A DNA stretch of 64,000 bases from Pyxicephalus adspersus (taxonomy: Eukaryota > Chordata > Amphibia > Anura > Pyxicephalidae). The position numbers and the translations under genes are program-made. The notes under the pieces were generated by a model. That model saw only the letters and a program-made list of their open reading frames with translations, did no database searches and was not told where the DNA came from. Positions 30,301 to 45,300 of the stretch are shown piece by piece (within the stretch, counting starts at the first letter, position 1; the number at the start of each line of letters is the position of its first letter). The stretch covers positions 42,456,718 through 42,520,717 of the forward strand of contig NC_092869.1 in assembly GCF_032062135.1 (NCBI RefSeq), read 5' to 3'.

Positions 30301-33300
30301 TTCCAGCTTTACATTTACTTTGATATTTGCAGCTTTAGTTAACAACGCTCTGTCACCGTGAGTTTTAGGGTACTTTCTGGCCCCCGGTGCAAAATTGCAC
30401 TTTTTTCTGCACCCAGGGTGTACAGCAAACAGCTGATGTGTGGTTAGGAGAAGCAAACAACACTGCGGGCAACCTCATTTGTATGCGGATGTGGTGCAAA
30501 TCGTGAACAGGAAACGTGTGGCCAAATGTGACTCTTTTGGGAACAGCACTGAAATCTGCTGCAGCCGTGGGTAAAAAAATGGTCCCCGTCTCCCATCATT
30601 CACTTGAATTGGTGCAGATGGGATCATGATTAGGTCTGTGGCGGAACACTACGGCTCACTGTGGGTCCAAAATGGCCCTTTATCTCATGTTGTGAACCTG
30701 TAACACGTGCCAATAATGAAGACCACAAGGGACTTTGCAAAAGTGATGGATTGTCCAAAAAGTCAGTTTTTTTGTTTAAATTTATCCATTGGCAGTCCAT
30801 TCATAATAAACAGGGCACTTTAATGAAATGCTGTAACCCACATTTACACATATGCACTAACTCATCGAATGGTTCACTAATGTGTGAACCAGCCCTCCAG
30901 AGAACACAATAATTGCAAAGAGCATTGATGGAAGATAAGAAGCTTTCTATGCATGCCATGGCAGCTGTGATCGCATGAGACAACCAGATGACATTATTCC
31001 CAAGTAACATGCAGATTACATTCCGCACATTCCGCCAGCACTACACATCCTGCCTTTACAGCAGCTTCATGTCATGAGATTCTCTGGGACAGAACTGTAC
31101 CATCTGACCTCCATACGAGCTGCTTCCCGGATGCAAGCTTCCTTTTTATTAACCCTTTCTGAAATTGTCAAAAAGATTTGCTGACCTTGTCTGTAATGCA
31201 GAGTCCTCGGAGAGCAAATGAAAAATAACCAAGACTGAAATCATGAGTTAGTTTTCATATCCATTGAAATTGTGGGTTATATTTTATTATTCCATGTTAG
31301 ATTTTGCATGAATTTAGCAAATGATCCACACTCGTCCTGATGTGTGTTTAAAGCAAATCTCTTTGTTGTCAGGGCTCTAGGTGGGGGACCATTGGTGAAC
31401 CCTGCCCAAAGTTGCCCTGCTCCTTTCTGCTTCACATATACCAGAACTACAATATAGAGTAGTGTTCTTACTAGTAATCTTTTAGGCTGGCAGGAAGAAG
31501 CTGTAGGCGGGTGGCAGCACCAGTATTGTGATGCAGCTCCTAAGTAATAACCCCAAAACAGCAGGTGGTTACTGAAAAGTGCCGGGTGCTGTGCCCGGCT
31601 AAAAGGAACTGGGTAGAACACTAGGAAGGGTGAAGGGTGTTATTACATTTGAGAAGACCTGGTTCACAGTTCATCCCAAAGATAAGTAGTGTTGAGTTTG
31701 AGGAGCTATACAAGCCATTTGATTCCCTCTCCACTTTTATCTTTGTGTGAACAGTTTTTTTAATATTAATATTACACAGTATTTATATATCACAATTATA
31801 TTACGCAGCGCTGTACAAAGTCCATAGTCATGTCACTAACTGTCCTTCAAAAGGAGCTCACAATCTAAAACCTTACCATAGTCATAATGTAGTCTAAGGT
31901 CAATTTTTTTTTTTAGAGAGAAGCCAATTAACCTCACTGCATGTTTTTGGGATGTGGGAGGAAACCCACGCAGACACCGGGAGAACCTGCAAACTCCACA
32001 CAGATAATGTCCTGGCTGGGAATCGAACCTGGGACTTAGCGCTGCAAAGGCCGGAGTGCTAACCCCTGGGCCACCATGCTGCCCAGTTTGGAGAAAGGCT
32101 TTTTCTGTTCCTCTGTGTACAAAGCCACCTTCATAAAGAAATGGTTTAATGAGCTTGGTGGAAAGGGACTCAAATGGCCTAAATTGCGCCTCATGGGCGC
32201 TACTTACCTTTGGGATGAATTGGAAGGCCAATTGTGAATCAGGTCTTCTCATTCAAAGTCAGTAGCTGACCTCACAAATGCTCTTTTGGCTGAATGGTAA
32301 CTCAGTTCCCAAGACACACCAAAAATCGCATGGAAAGCCCTCCCAGAAGAATATAGGCTGGTATGGCCACATTTTTGGGATGGGAACCACCTACATGATT
32401 TTGCTAATAGTTTTGAAATGAGATGTCTAAAAAGCTAATACAGGTGTATTGGTCAGGTGTCCACCAACTCTAATATATGGGGTATACACCACCTCCATGG
32501 GACAGGGACCTGAATCAGAGCATGACCTAGGTCCCAAGCACTGCTATTATTGGAAACTTGTTTTGGCTTCTGGGTGAAACAGAGGAATGGGAAAAAAGAA
32601 ACAGCAAGGAGGTGTTGCAGGAGAAATAAGCAGGGAATAGGCAATTAAGGAAACCTGTCCATTTGCCCTCCATGGTCAAAGCAAAAGTTCATGTGAAAAA
32701 AAAAAAATCAGAATTACCCTGCTTCCCCTTCATATTGCAGTGATAACATTACAAGCCATTGCAAGCCACCTGTAAGACCTTGCATTGTAACCACATAACC
32801 GCCAAAAGCAGCATCGGAAGCTTTGTAAATTCCCCAAGCCCTCTTCTGTGGTGCAAAGCAAAACCAGCCGCCAGTGCCCAGAAGACCCCATTGTGAAAAG
32901 TGGTGGAAATCACAGTACCTGTTTGTTCTTGTACTTTTTCAAATAACGGGGTGAGACAACACACTCTGGGTTGATGTCGGCATTGACCTGATCAGGAATG
33001 AACTGAGGGTCTGGGTTTAAGTGTTGCATCTTCAAGAAGGACAAGATATTCTGCACCTCCAGGTTATAAGAACTGTCTGCCATGGTCTTGCCCTTAGAAG
33101 CCAATCTGCAGGCTGCCATCCAGTGAGCATATTGCTTCTCCTGCAGGATGAAAAGAAAGGTGTATATTAAGGTGAACATTTCCTTGGTGAACTTGGTTTT
33201 TGTTGGATAAATTTTCAAATACATGTAACACTACATACTATGATATTCTACACACTGCTGTGCCAAGGTTCCTTTGCAAACCGATTCCCAACTTTAAACC

Positions 33301-36300
33301 AGGTATTCTCAACCAGGGTTACACCTGAGGTTCCTTCACCTCTGGCTAATGGAACTTCCACCTAAGGGTGCCTGCATGATTTTCAGCGAAGGGAGTATTT
33401 ACCCACTGATCCTCCATCAAAAGGGTAAAGGGCATTTTTCCCACAGACCACCGAAGTATTTTTTTTAAGGCATTTTTTTTTATTGATGATCAAAGCTATG
33501 GTGGTGGTGGAATACTGCTGACCATCATTGTAAGGGTCAAGGTGAGTACATTCTCCCCATTGCTGTAAGAGTCGGGGAAGTGGGAAGTCAGCCATCCTAC
33601 TCGCCTCCACTAAAAGATTTGTGGGGGCATTTTTCCAATTGACCACTACTGTAGGAGTAGGGGGGCAATCCTCTCAATGTAAGTAGGATGGGCATTTTAC
33701 CCCCAATGTCAACCAATGCAACGGGGAACCAATCAATAAATGCAAAAGGGTATATTTCCCACTGACAGATAAAATTTAGAAGGACTCTCCAAGACCTCAA
33801 AACTATTCCAAGAATACCTATTGGGCAAATGGGTTCAGGAAGCTTGGTCTATTACAGATGGACAATGACCCAAAACATACAGCCAAAGCAACCCAGGAGT
33901 TTATTAAAGCAAAGAAGTGGAATATTTTTGAATAGCCAAGTCAGTCCCCTGATCTGAACCCAAATGAGCATGCATTTCACTTGTTGAAGACTAAACTTCG
34001 GGCAGAAAGGGCCACAAACAAACAGCAACTGAAAGCTGCTGCAGTAAAGGCCTGGCAGAGCATTAAAAAGGAGGAAACCCAGCATCTGGTGATGTCCATG
34101 AGTTCAATACGACAGGCTATCATTGCCAGCAAAGGGTTTTCAACCAAGTATTAGAAATGAAAATTTATTTTCAGCTTTTTAATTTGTCCAATTACTTCTG
34201 AGCCCCTGAAATGAAGTGATTGTGTAAAAAAAAAAATAAAAAAAAAATAAAAAAAAAAGTCTTTAGTTCCTCGCATTTTTATGCAAACTTTTTGTTCAAC
34301 TCACTGAATTAAAGCTGAAAGTCTGCAGTTCAACTGCATCTGAGTTGTTTTATTTAAAAATAATTGTGGTAAATGTACAGAACCAAAGTTAGAAAAAGTT
34401 GCCTCTGTCCAAATATTTATGGACCTAACTGTATATCACTGCTGTAATAAGAAAATAATTTGGAGATTGTTTTTTCTAAAACAAATCCTAAAAGTGTGCA
34501 ATGCATCTCTAATTGTAATTACAGCCATTTAGGTCAGCGGTAAAGAAGTTCAGCATATAAAGAGGAGCATATATCGGCGTCTTACATTGTCACAACGCAG
34601 CCAAATTTCATTCATTCCTTCAGCCACTGGGATAAGGAGCTTAATGATAAACTTCTGGCCGGATATGTTTACATCGGGGGTCACTTCACAGCCTGAAAGA
34701 CAAAAATCCTGGATTAGCACTGAAGTTTCTTATGGGAGAACTGGGGACAGCCAACAACCCTACCTAATAAATTAATTTAGCAAACTCAGCGTTGTCATTA
34801 CACTACAGGAAATAAGAAGCTTAATGGATTTCTGGAAGGAACAAAAATAGATATAAAGATATGCAAAAAAAGAAACGTATGAAGGGTACATATGTCCTAG
34901 ATATCCATCATATCTATCCTAATTTCTGACCACATTAGAAGCTTGTTTCCTTCAAGGCTAAAACATTTGAAAGAAATTTGTAAGAAGCCTTCTTGTGCCG
35001 TATACAGCGTTCCGTACATTATACGGTCATCTGACATTTCCCCCGTGTGGGGAGCAGGACAAAAAACTGCTGACATTTTCCACCAGTGCGGTTTTTACCG
35101 AGACGGTTGTATTTTAGTATGTTTTCTTTTCTAACACGGCGTTGTCCATCTCAGATTCTAAAGCTGCCACACAGCAAGTTTTCAGTCTGCAAGATCAAAA
35201 CTGATCATGGCTGCACGTGGACAACACAATTAAATGATATGAAGTCAGACACTTACACTGCATTGGAACATAACGCCTATTAGATGGTTTAAAATCGATA
35301 ACCAGTTTGATGTAACCAGTGCAGATGTAAACACAACCGAATCTCAAAACGTTTTAACAAATTTCAAGTTATTTTTAATATATTCTAATCTGCAGCTTTA
35401 AAGTAATAGCTGGCAATCCTATAGGGTGAAAAAAGGTCTTCCATCTTTGCTACTGTATTGTCACCTTAGTACATGCACCCATCAAATGGAAACTACAAGT
35501 GATCATTTTTTATCCCCAAAGTGCAAGAATGGTCCACTACTATCACCATTAGGAAACCTGCCCTGAAAAAAGCCATTCAGCTATTTCCAGAGTGCATATA
35601 GCCCGGAAAAAGGTGCAGAAGAGCAGCAGCACGGAGATGTTACAAAGGATGGAAAATAAAAGTAAAAAGCACATCTATATGGTGCTTTAACAAGTCAATT
35701 TATAAATAATGTTCACCCAAAAGCCACATATTTAATTTTATGTGGGAAATATGTCAATCTTGGGTGAAATTGGATTATTATTGTCATCTGCCACAATGGT
35801 TGCCAATATTGTTTCACAGCAGCTTTGCAATGAGAGTGCACTTTCTCATAGATATATACTATAAGAAGACTTTTTGGATAGTTGATGCATGTGTGAACTT
35901 TCTGCTAGCTTGTCATCCAATCAGAAATGTATTGGGCAGAACAGAAGTTACACCGTGTCCTTTGAAAGCAGGAATGCATAGATCCCTCGTTCGGATGACT
36001 CCAGCGATGAAGCATTCCTCCAGCCACACTTTGTGCTCCGAGAGCAGGTCAGCCTTCCCAAAAAGGTATTCTTGGCTCCGTCTGCCATGACTTTGGCCTG
36101 ATATCATCATCTGGCATCCAGTGTGTTTACTGCACTGCTAAACAGACGCCTGGAGCCTCTCCCGCGTACAAGTAAAGGCCGCTGAACCGAGGCCAACAGA
36201 TGGATCACGTATCACAGACTGCTCTGTCACCTACATACTGACCACAACCGGCCACTGCTGGCGAAAGAAGATTACAGCAAAGCTGCTCATATAGCAATAA

Positions 36301-39300
36301 GTTATCATTAGGAATAAAGAAAAATTTGCTGGGAGTATGTTGTTGTGAATCGATAATAAAATATTATATTAAAATATAACATATATTGGAGCTAAAGGGA
36401 CTCAAGCCAAACCGAAAAAATTCCTTCTCCGGCCATGGAAAAGGCTCCCTTCTGCAATTTCTATTGCACTTTGCATTGCTCAAACAAAACTATGGATTTG
36501 GGATAACAAATCTGAACTGAAGATTACTCGGTCAATAATTTGGTTGGCACAGTAAACCACAACTGTGAACTTCTAACTATAAACCACAACAATGAAAATG
36601 GCATTAGTTGCACAAGATGCATAAACAGCCATATAAGCTGTATAGAGATCCCAAAGCAAACCATTCACATCCTAAAAGACATTGCAAAGTGGCCCCGTCT
36701 TACCTCTCAGGTTCATCTGGTGAGCCGGCATTCCATTAGCTTCCTCTTTACTCTTGTAACAAGATATTGATGTGTCTTTAAACGTGCACCAGTACTGCTT
36801 GTAGCCTTTCAGAGTCAGTTTCTTTGGTCTGTGGAAAAGAATATACAAGTTACATTTTTTGGGGGGATAAATGGATATTTACTCTAAAGGCAACATTTTG
36901 TTATAGAATATAGAAGGGATAGGATCCCTAATCTTATTGCGGAGGATTGTTCTTAAACAAAGTCCTAAAAAATCCTTCCATTTGTAGTATGATGATGATT
37001 TTATTGGTGTAAGATGTAAAACATTTGTGCATTTTGGGGGATTGTAGTTCCTCCCTCCTTGGGGATTTAGTAGGGTTCGATCTCCGAGCCATGGGCACTG
37101 AAGTCCTGATACGATCATTATGTCCTATAATGTCTGCTGTGCAAAAATAGCAAAAGCCCTGAAGAAGGAACAGCAAATCCGCAAAATGCGTCAGCTTTGC
37201 TTTACGTCATTCATGAATAAAGTGATTACCATTCTCTGGCACAATAGACTTTTTCCTAATGGTGTTCTTCACCACCCACCACGATCTTCGGATGCTTAAA
37301 AGACACCAACATTTGGAGTAACCTTAATGAGTTGGGCCGCCACGTACCCCCTTACTATCAACAAGACTTGGGCGTTACCTCACTTATATATTACATTGTT
37401 GTCCCATCTATATCTTTAACCATTCTGTCCTGGTGATCACGTAAAAGCTAATTTGCCAAATCTGTACCAAAACGATCTGGGCAAATTCTTCTAACACCAA
37501 TTGATGATTTTCAACAATTTGAAAATCTTAAATCTGTGCAGATCAAGTTTTGGTGTTTACCACAGTGCTGGATGAGTTTACCACTTGCTTTAATCAATGA
37601 CTGAATGGCAGCTTTGTGGTTTTTGGATTGTAGTTTGCTAGGTCTGTGTATGGGTTCTAGACTGCTCAACCCTAGAAAGACCCTGACAAGGTGTTGCTTC
37701 TGTGCAGAGACTTACAGATCTGAAATTTGAATTCAATCTATATATGTAACGAATTAAACCATAGCGCCAATGCGTTTCAGAGGATCGGCCTCCCTTCTTC
37801 AGGGCTCTAATCATACTGAAACCATGCAAATCCCAATTTTCTATTAGTTGCAATTGCTATTAGTCTGTACTGTGTCAGGTCAAATACTAAAATCTTCCCT
37901 TGTTTTTATACCCATTCCAAAACTGACATGGTAAAGCAGCAGAATGTAAATGGAAATTTCCTATTGTGTGTAGTGCAAAATAAAGCAAAACTAGGGACAG
38001 AAGAAAAATTTGTACTTACTTAAATATTTTTAAATTGTCTGTTAGTTCCGGTATGGAGGTAATGTCACCCTGTACAGAAGACAAACAACAGTTATATATG
38101 TAAATATATTAAGCATTATTCAAAGAATCAAAGTATCTCAGTACAAGTCTGTATTGTGTGTTGCCCTTTCCTCTGGGTCTTGGTAAAACACTTTGAAAAG
38201 AACTGAAAATGCTACACATACTTCCATTTGTAAAATCTTCACTCCAATATTTTAGAGTCTCTGGAACATGAAAGTGGGAGGAAATCTTCCAATAGACACC
38301 TTTTCTGGTCTAATAGGGGAGTTTTCCCTTAGTTTGGGGTGACTGACACTTTTTATTGGGTCGCAAAAGAATAAACATTAAGGGCACTTCCCCTCAATGG
38401 GACAGATAAGACAAAATGTAAAAATTTGACCAATGGCTAAGATAAATTTTTGAAAATTTACATACATTGCACTCTGATGCTCTATATTTCAACAATTTCC
38501 TTCACTTAACAGATATATCTTAGCAAGAAAGTTGTCATTGTCTGTTACTGAGTGGGGATTGTGGTGTCCTAGAATTGCAGCAAAATGAGCAAAGACCGTC
38601 AAATTTCTTAGTTGTTAGGAAATATCTGTCAGGATCTCATCTTGTGATCCAAAGGCAATTTGTTAGCCCAGTCCCTAGTTGTAGTTTTGACCCATAAGTA
38701 TATCTATGATTCAGTTGCCGTTATGTAGAACTGGCTATTAGTTAGGTCATCACAATAAAGAGGAGCCACTAACCAAGATGGTGGAAGTCTTTCCTCCTTC
38801 CAGAGTGATCTCCAGGTCGGAAAGAGCTGCGTCAACCTCATCCACTTCCTTATCGCTGTTGTTGTAATGGTTCTCTGAAGACATCATGGAGAGTTTGTTT
38901 ATATGGTACTGAAAAACAAAAGACATTTAGGTATTATCACCACAGGGGGTTTTGTATTTTACCATTTTATTCTCAAATAATAAAAGAGATGCCATAAAGA
39001 CCACATTGTAAAGTTTGAAGAAATCAATAGCAAGGGCTCATCTGTTATTATTGGCATCTTTAACAATCACCGTTTCTGTGCTATAGAAGGCATTCATAAA
39101 CCCTAGGACTGCATTGTATTACCATATTCAAGAGGATACGGTCATATATGTCTCCAAAATACTGGAAATACACTTTAACCATATGACTTCCCCAACCATA
39201 TTTCTTTAGGAAGTCATTATTACATTCTAGTCATTATTAAACTGTATTTATATAGCGCCAACATATTACGCAGCGCTGTACATTAAATAGGGGTAGCAGA

Positions 39301-42300
39301 TGACAGATACAAATAATGACCCAGGAGGAGAAGACCCTGCCCAGAAGAGCTTATAATCTAGGAATTGGGGTGAAATATCACACAATAGAAGGGAGGATAT
39401 GGAATGGTGGGTGAGTAGTGAGGGTTAAGAGACAGAAGATAGGTAGGCGAGTTTAAAAAGATGGGTTTTGAGTGCTCTTTTAAAGGAGCAAAAACTTAGG
39501 AAAAAGCCAAATAGGTCGAGGAAGTCCATTCCAGAGAGTCGGGGCAGGTCTAGAAAGGTTTAAGAGCTGTGCATGTGAGGAGGTTATAAGTGGCGAAGTC
39601 ATTAGTAGGTCTATGTATTTTCTATCAGATCAGAAAGGTAAGTGGGGCAAGAACTGTGTAGGCATTTGTGTATCAAGTAGGTAGGCGGGACAAGAACTGT
39701 GGAGGGATTTGAAGGCAAAGCACAGGAGCCTAAATTTGATTCTCAGGTGAAATGGAAGCCAATGAAGAGAACTACAAAGACATGCAGCAGAAGAGGAGCG
39801 GTCGGAAGGCTGTGTATGGGGTAGGTAGGCGGGAAGGCTGTGTATGGGGTAGGTGGGTGGGAAGGATAGATAAGTCTGGCTGCAGCATTCATAAAAGATT
39901 GCAGAGGAGAGAGTCGGGTTAGTGGAATACCAGGAAGGAGGAGGTTACAGTAGTCCAGGCGAGAGATGATATGAGCGTGTACAAGGATTTTGGTGGTCTC
40001 GGGGGACAGATAGGTGGTGTGTTCATGGGCTTGTTAATTTGGTACATCTGCTTTCTAAAACAAGGGTCCCACAGTATACCATGTGGCTGCAGAAAAAGGA
40101 AAGAGGTCCAGATGGGCAAAGGTTGAAGAAGTAAAGTATAAGCATAATCCAAGTGACTTTGATTGCAAAATGATATTTGGGGCCCACGTAGCATTTTAGA
40201 ATATTTTCACATACTCCATTACTCTGGAGTTCATGAAGCATGGCATATACAGCCAAAATCATCCACACATAGTCCTGATGAGGAAAAGCCTCGTTATTGA
40301 CAAAGGTCAGAGGTGAATACCCAGACTTGCTAATGCCATCAGGAATTTCCTAGAAGATCTAAGATCATCACCCTACAGCAGGGTTAGCAGAAGGCCACCT
40401 CCTAAGGCACAATGTATTGCATTCCAAAGAGCCTATAGAAGCCCCCACCAAAGAGTCCGAATCACTCTAGGAGCTGGCAAACAAAGTGCCAGGAGCCCCA
40501 AAAATGTATCTGCCATGTGCACCGGAAATTCAACCTGTACACATATTTAGACTTTTGCTGCAGTTATGGTTATTTTAGAATGGAACAATTCTTTTTATCT
40601 CCTTTATTTTCAATGAAATCAAAACACTGTAGATGACCAGTAGAAGAGAATTCTACTTTGGATGAAGGCCAACGGTTGACTTTGATCTCATCGAGTTGTA
40701 TACTCATCGTAACCCCTTTCCCCTCATCCAACCTACACAACGGCTCAATAGCAGCATCGTTCTTCTGTTGTGTTTGCAGCTCTCCCGTTTCCAGAAGAAA
40801 AGCACTTACAGATGTTTTGCCGGCCTCTCACTAGCCGCAGGATATTGGACAATCCACAAGTTTTATTTTTAATCCTGAAATGCAAGACACCCCCCCAAAG
40901 ATCTTCGGGGGACAGAGAGCCACTAGGAGGGAACACCTTGGATGACCATTATTAAAAATGTATCTCTAGCCAAAATTTTGGATAAAGTGGGGGAGAGGAA
41001 GAGGAGGAACCTGTGGAGAACCGTGGGAAGAATGCAAGCTTTGGACACACCAGGCATTGGGGCAAGATAAGACCGGAAGCCCTGAGGTTCAGTTGTAAAA
41101 CCACGGATCAACATCCCTCTTTGCTTGAAAAGCCAACCCTTCTTATCCCTCTTTTCATGTTTGTCCTCTTAATATAACAGGGAGTTTGAAACTTCAAGGA
41201 TGGAAAATGGATAGTCATAGGTCCAATCCTAATGGTGGTCAATGGGCCGGGAAGCCTTTGTAGGAGTAAACATGGGCAACGCGGTGGCTCACGGTTAGCA
41301 CGGTGGCGCACGGTTAGCACTCTAGCCTTTGCAGCGCTATGTCCCAGGTTCGAATCTCAGCCAGAACCTGCATGGAGTTTACATGTTCTCACCATGTTTG
41401 TGTGGGTTTCCTCTGGGTACTCCGGTTTCTTCCCACATCCCAAAAAAAAATGCAATTAGGTTAATTGGCTACCTCCTAAAATTGACTTTAGACTAGAAAA
41501 ATGCTATATGACTATAGTAGGGACATTAGATTTTGAGCTTCTTTGAGGGACAGCTAGTGACATGACTATGGACTTTGTACAGCACTGCGTAATATGATGG
41601 CGCTATATAAAAATGGTGTAATATTATTAAAAAACCAATAGCATGGCAGGATACCAGATTTTTGTGTGCTGCAGGTAAGTAACATTTAGAGGTCGTAGGG
41701 CTTTTTAGGCATCCGGCTCACCACAGTCCACTGGCTGGGAAATGTTTTGTGAATACGTTTGTAAGCAGCTGCCATAGATTGTGGTGCAGCTACTAAAAGC
41801 GACAAGTAGCTTTGGGCTCCGCCATTGGTTTTCCCCTCTGGAAGAAAAGCTGCACGTGAACACCCCAAAAAAGAGGTTGTTGACCAGTATTCTCGGCAGA
41901 ATTTTTTTTTTAAACTGGGAGAGAAGAAGCTGTAGGCGGGTGGAAGTTTTCGTATTGTGACCTAAAAACAGACAAGTTACTGAAAAGTGCTGGGTGGTGC
42001 GCCCATCTAAAAGGGGCCGGAGAGAACACAGTTGCAGCATGATTGGTGAAGAGGGACAACTGGAAGCAGCCAAAAGGAGCCAAAAGAGAAGCAGCAGACT
42101 GAGAAGCTCATCTCTTCATCACACAGCTCTCTGCTCCAATCAGAATGTTGCTCATTAGCACGTGAGCACTGCTTTAGTTTCTGATTGGCTTAAATGAACT
42201 TCTTTGGATACTTACAAACGAATAAATTTAGCAAATACGTAGCTGCAAAAATTCAGATCTGTCAGGAGTTCAAAGCTAAAAAGACACGTATCGCTGTTTT

Positions 42301-45300
42301 GCAAAACCGCGTTGGTCATCTTGCAGAGCCAATTTGGTTTGAGTCATAGTGATCATGTTTCACACACGGAGATGGTTAATACAATGCAGTGATTCAGCAG
42401 TATGGCCGCACTATAGCATTGCAACGTGTAGCCGGTTTAAATTCCCAGACGCTGCTCTGACATATGAGCCCCCTTCAGTGTGAATCACCATGTATAAGAA
42501 CATGCTTGACCCAGCCCAGCCCCTGCCATTAGTCACCTCGCTAATACACGCATGCCATGCGTCATACAGGCGCTGAATCTTAATAGGAACGTCCAATGTG
42601 TGCCACTAATTTCACGGAATGTGGACCGAGAGATTTTAAAAGCAGACGCGGAGAAGGAAATCTACTCCACCCCTCCCACCCATCCCTATTTATAAATAGC
42701 CGGAGCTCCCTAACGGTTTTAACAGCTGTGCAAGAAAAACAGATCGCATTTCACATATACAAAAATGACAACAGGAAATGCAACCGCTTTCCCAGATCAG
42801 ATGGCCGAGCTGCAGAAATCTTTCTTCCAGACTTCATGATTTGTATTTCTGGCAGGTGAACACAAAAATCAGGTCTGGAGGATTAACAATAAAATAAAAG
42901 CCATAGCCTCATGCCGTTACAACACACATGGGGAATTTTTAAATCTCAATTTCCTGAGCTGTAATGCGTATGACATTGATGATGATTACTGAAGATGGGA
43001 TTTAAGTGAATCTCCAGTCTTTTTAGTAAATAGTCAGTGGTTCTTTAAAGCCCCAACAAAGAACTTTGTTTATTTCCAGAATATCAGCCAAAAACAGGAA
43101 AATATAAATAGCCTAGAAAAAAACTGCAATGTTCAGCACTTCTGCCACTAGATGTCCTCAGTCTAGTGACAAACATCATTCAACCCACTCCCACTGAGCC
43201 CAGATCATCCTGGATCTACCCCAGCCTGTGAATGGACAGAAAAAAGAAAAGCAGCACAGTGATGACCTCATTTCTCAATCACGCTGCTTTTTCTCCTATC
43301 AGCAGCCTTCTTACTAGCACAATTGGCTCCTTGCACTGCTTTAGGAGCAAGGGGCCGACATCAGGTTATGCTGAATATATGGGGTAACATTTTGAGAACT
43401 TATACAGAGAGAACCCCATTCTGTACTCATTTTTTTATCTTTATCTCTGATGAACATTTTGTCCTTTAGTCTTCATGACTCTTTAAATTCCACATAGCAA
43501 GCATATATTTTACCAGGTCGTGCCGGACATATTGCGGAGAACCGGCTAACCCCATGTGACCTCAGCCTGGTGAGCACAGACAACTAGCTCTACTCCCACA
43601 TCTGGAACTATTTTGGGTCTTTAAATTTCACCGCAGATTTATGTCCTGGGTGGCCGACTTCCTGTTTGTTCCCTTGTGGTCGGATGAGCTCACACAGCCA
43701 ATGGGAGGCTTCAATCAAACCGGGGATGTGGGGTGTGACCGGGTTTGGGGTATCTGCTGAAAGTGATGAGTAATCGTGTATGGCAGCACCAACAGCCTTG
43801 CAGCGTTGGCATGTCAAATCCAATTCTCACTATAAATGCATGGAATTTGTACATTCTCCCTTGTGTTAGTGGTTCCAAAAACATAATACTAAGCTCGTAC
43901 TGAAATTTCTCCCTGCAGGCGGGTGAAGCCATTTCTAAGCTGACGTACACATATTGAATTATTATTAAACAGTTTTTATATAGCACCAACATATAACACA
44001 GCGCTGTACATTATAGGGGTACAAATGAGAGACAGTGACACAAGAGGAGGGGAAGACTGACCAGAAGAGCTTACAATCTAAAAGTGTGTGATCAATATAG
44101 TTATGAGCAATTACAAACAAATGATTTGTTGCAACATTGTATGAATTAAAAATTGGAATTCAATAGGAATTGCTAAATAGGAATTAAATAAGAATTGCTA
44201 AATAGGAATTGAAAATGGCCATTTAGTGGATCAGTTGTCTGATGCACAAAAATTGATCAGAAATTGATAAAATTCTGCCACTGCTGATCAGCTGCTCAAT
44301 AAACCGAATGGAGAGTCTGTGCTTTACGGTTCTTATTCAATGTGATTAGATTGCATCGAAGGATCAGTTTAATGATCAATAGGTGTGTGGCCACTTGCAG
44401 ATCCCTGGAGTCTCTTTCAAAAATGCTACTACTAAAACAGGAAGATGTGTAAATAAGTTTATTCACACAGCACGTAAAAGGGTTTTTTTGGTTCAAAAAG
44501 TACAATGTCCGTTTTATTCTAGCATTCATAAATTGATGAATAACTGCTACAACAAAATACTTTTGTATATAAGGATTTCAAGCAAAAATACATAGAAGTT
44601 GGTTTGTAATTGAATGTGATGATTAGAAAAGCATCTCATAGAACCCGACGCGTTTCGCATTATCTGCTTCCTCAAAAGAATGATTTATTCCAGGTCTCAA
44701 ACAAGGGTTTAGGTGAATGCAGCAGGTACTTCTATTTTCTTGCAGAATAAGAGACCCTGTTTCGCCATTCCCTGACAAATTATTATTAATAAACAGGATT
44801 TATATAGCGCCAACATATTATGCAGCGCTGTACATTAAATAGGGGTTGAAAATGACAGACTAATACAGACAGTGACACAGGAGCAGGAGAGGACCCTGCC
44901 CTGAAGAGCTTACAATCTAGTAGAATGCAGCAGAGACGGCATTCCCATGTGGCTCCTGGTGACTGACACCTTGCCAGCTGTTTGTCCACCCACACCACTG
45001 GCTGGTTATTATTATTAATAAACAGGATTTATATAGCGCCAACATATTACGCAGCGCTGTACATTAAATAGGCTGGTTCCGTATAAACATTGGACCTTGC
45101 CCCCTTTAATGAGATTTGAACGTTTTAAAGCTGCACAATGCAACCTCATTTATTCTCTATGGGGAGCCACAGGTAATATGCTACATATAGTCTCAGGAAT
45201 GTGAGGAAGTGGTATCCGTACCACAATGCCAGTCTGAGCTCCGGGCTAAACAATTATGTCTAAGCACAACAGCCATTTGTAATCTTATTTAAATCTTCCT

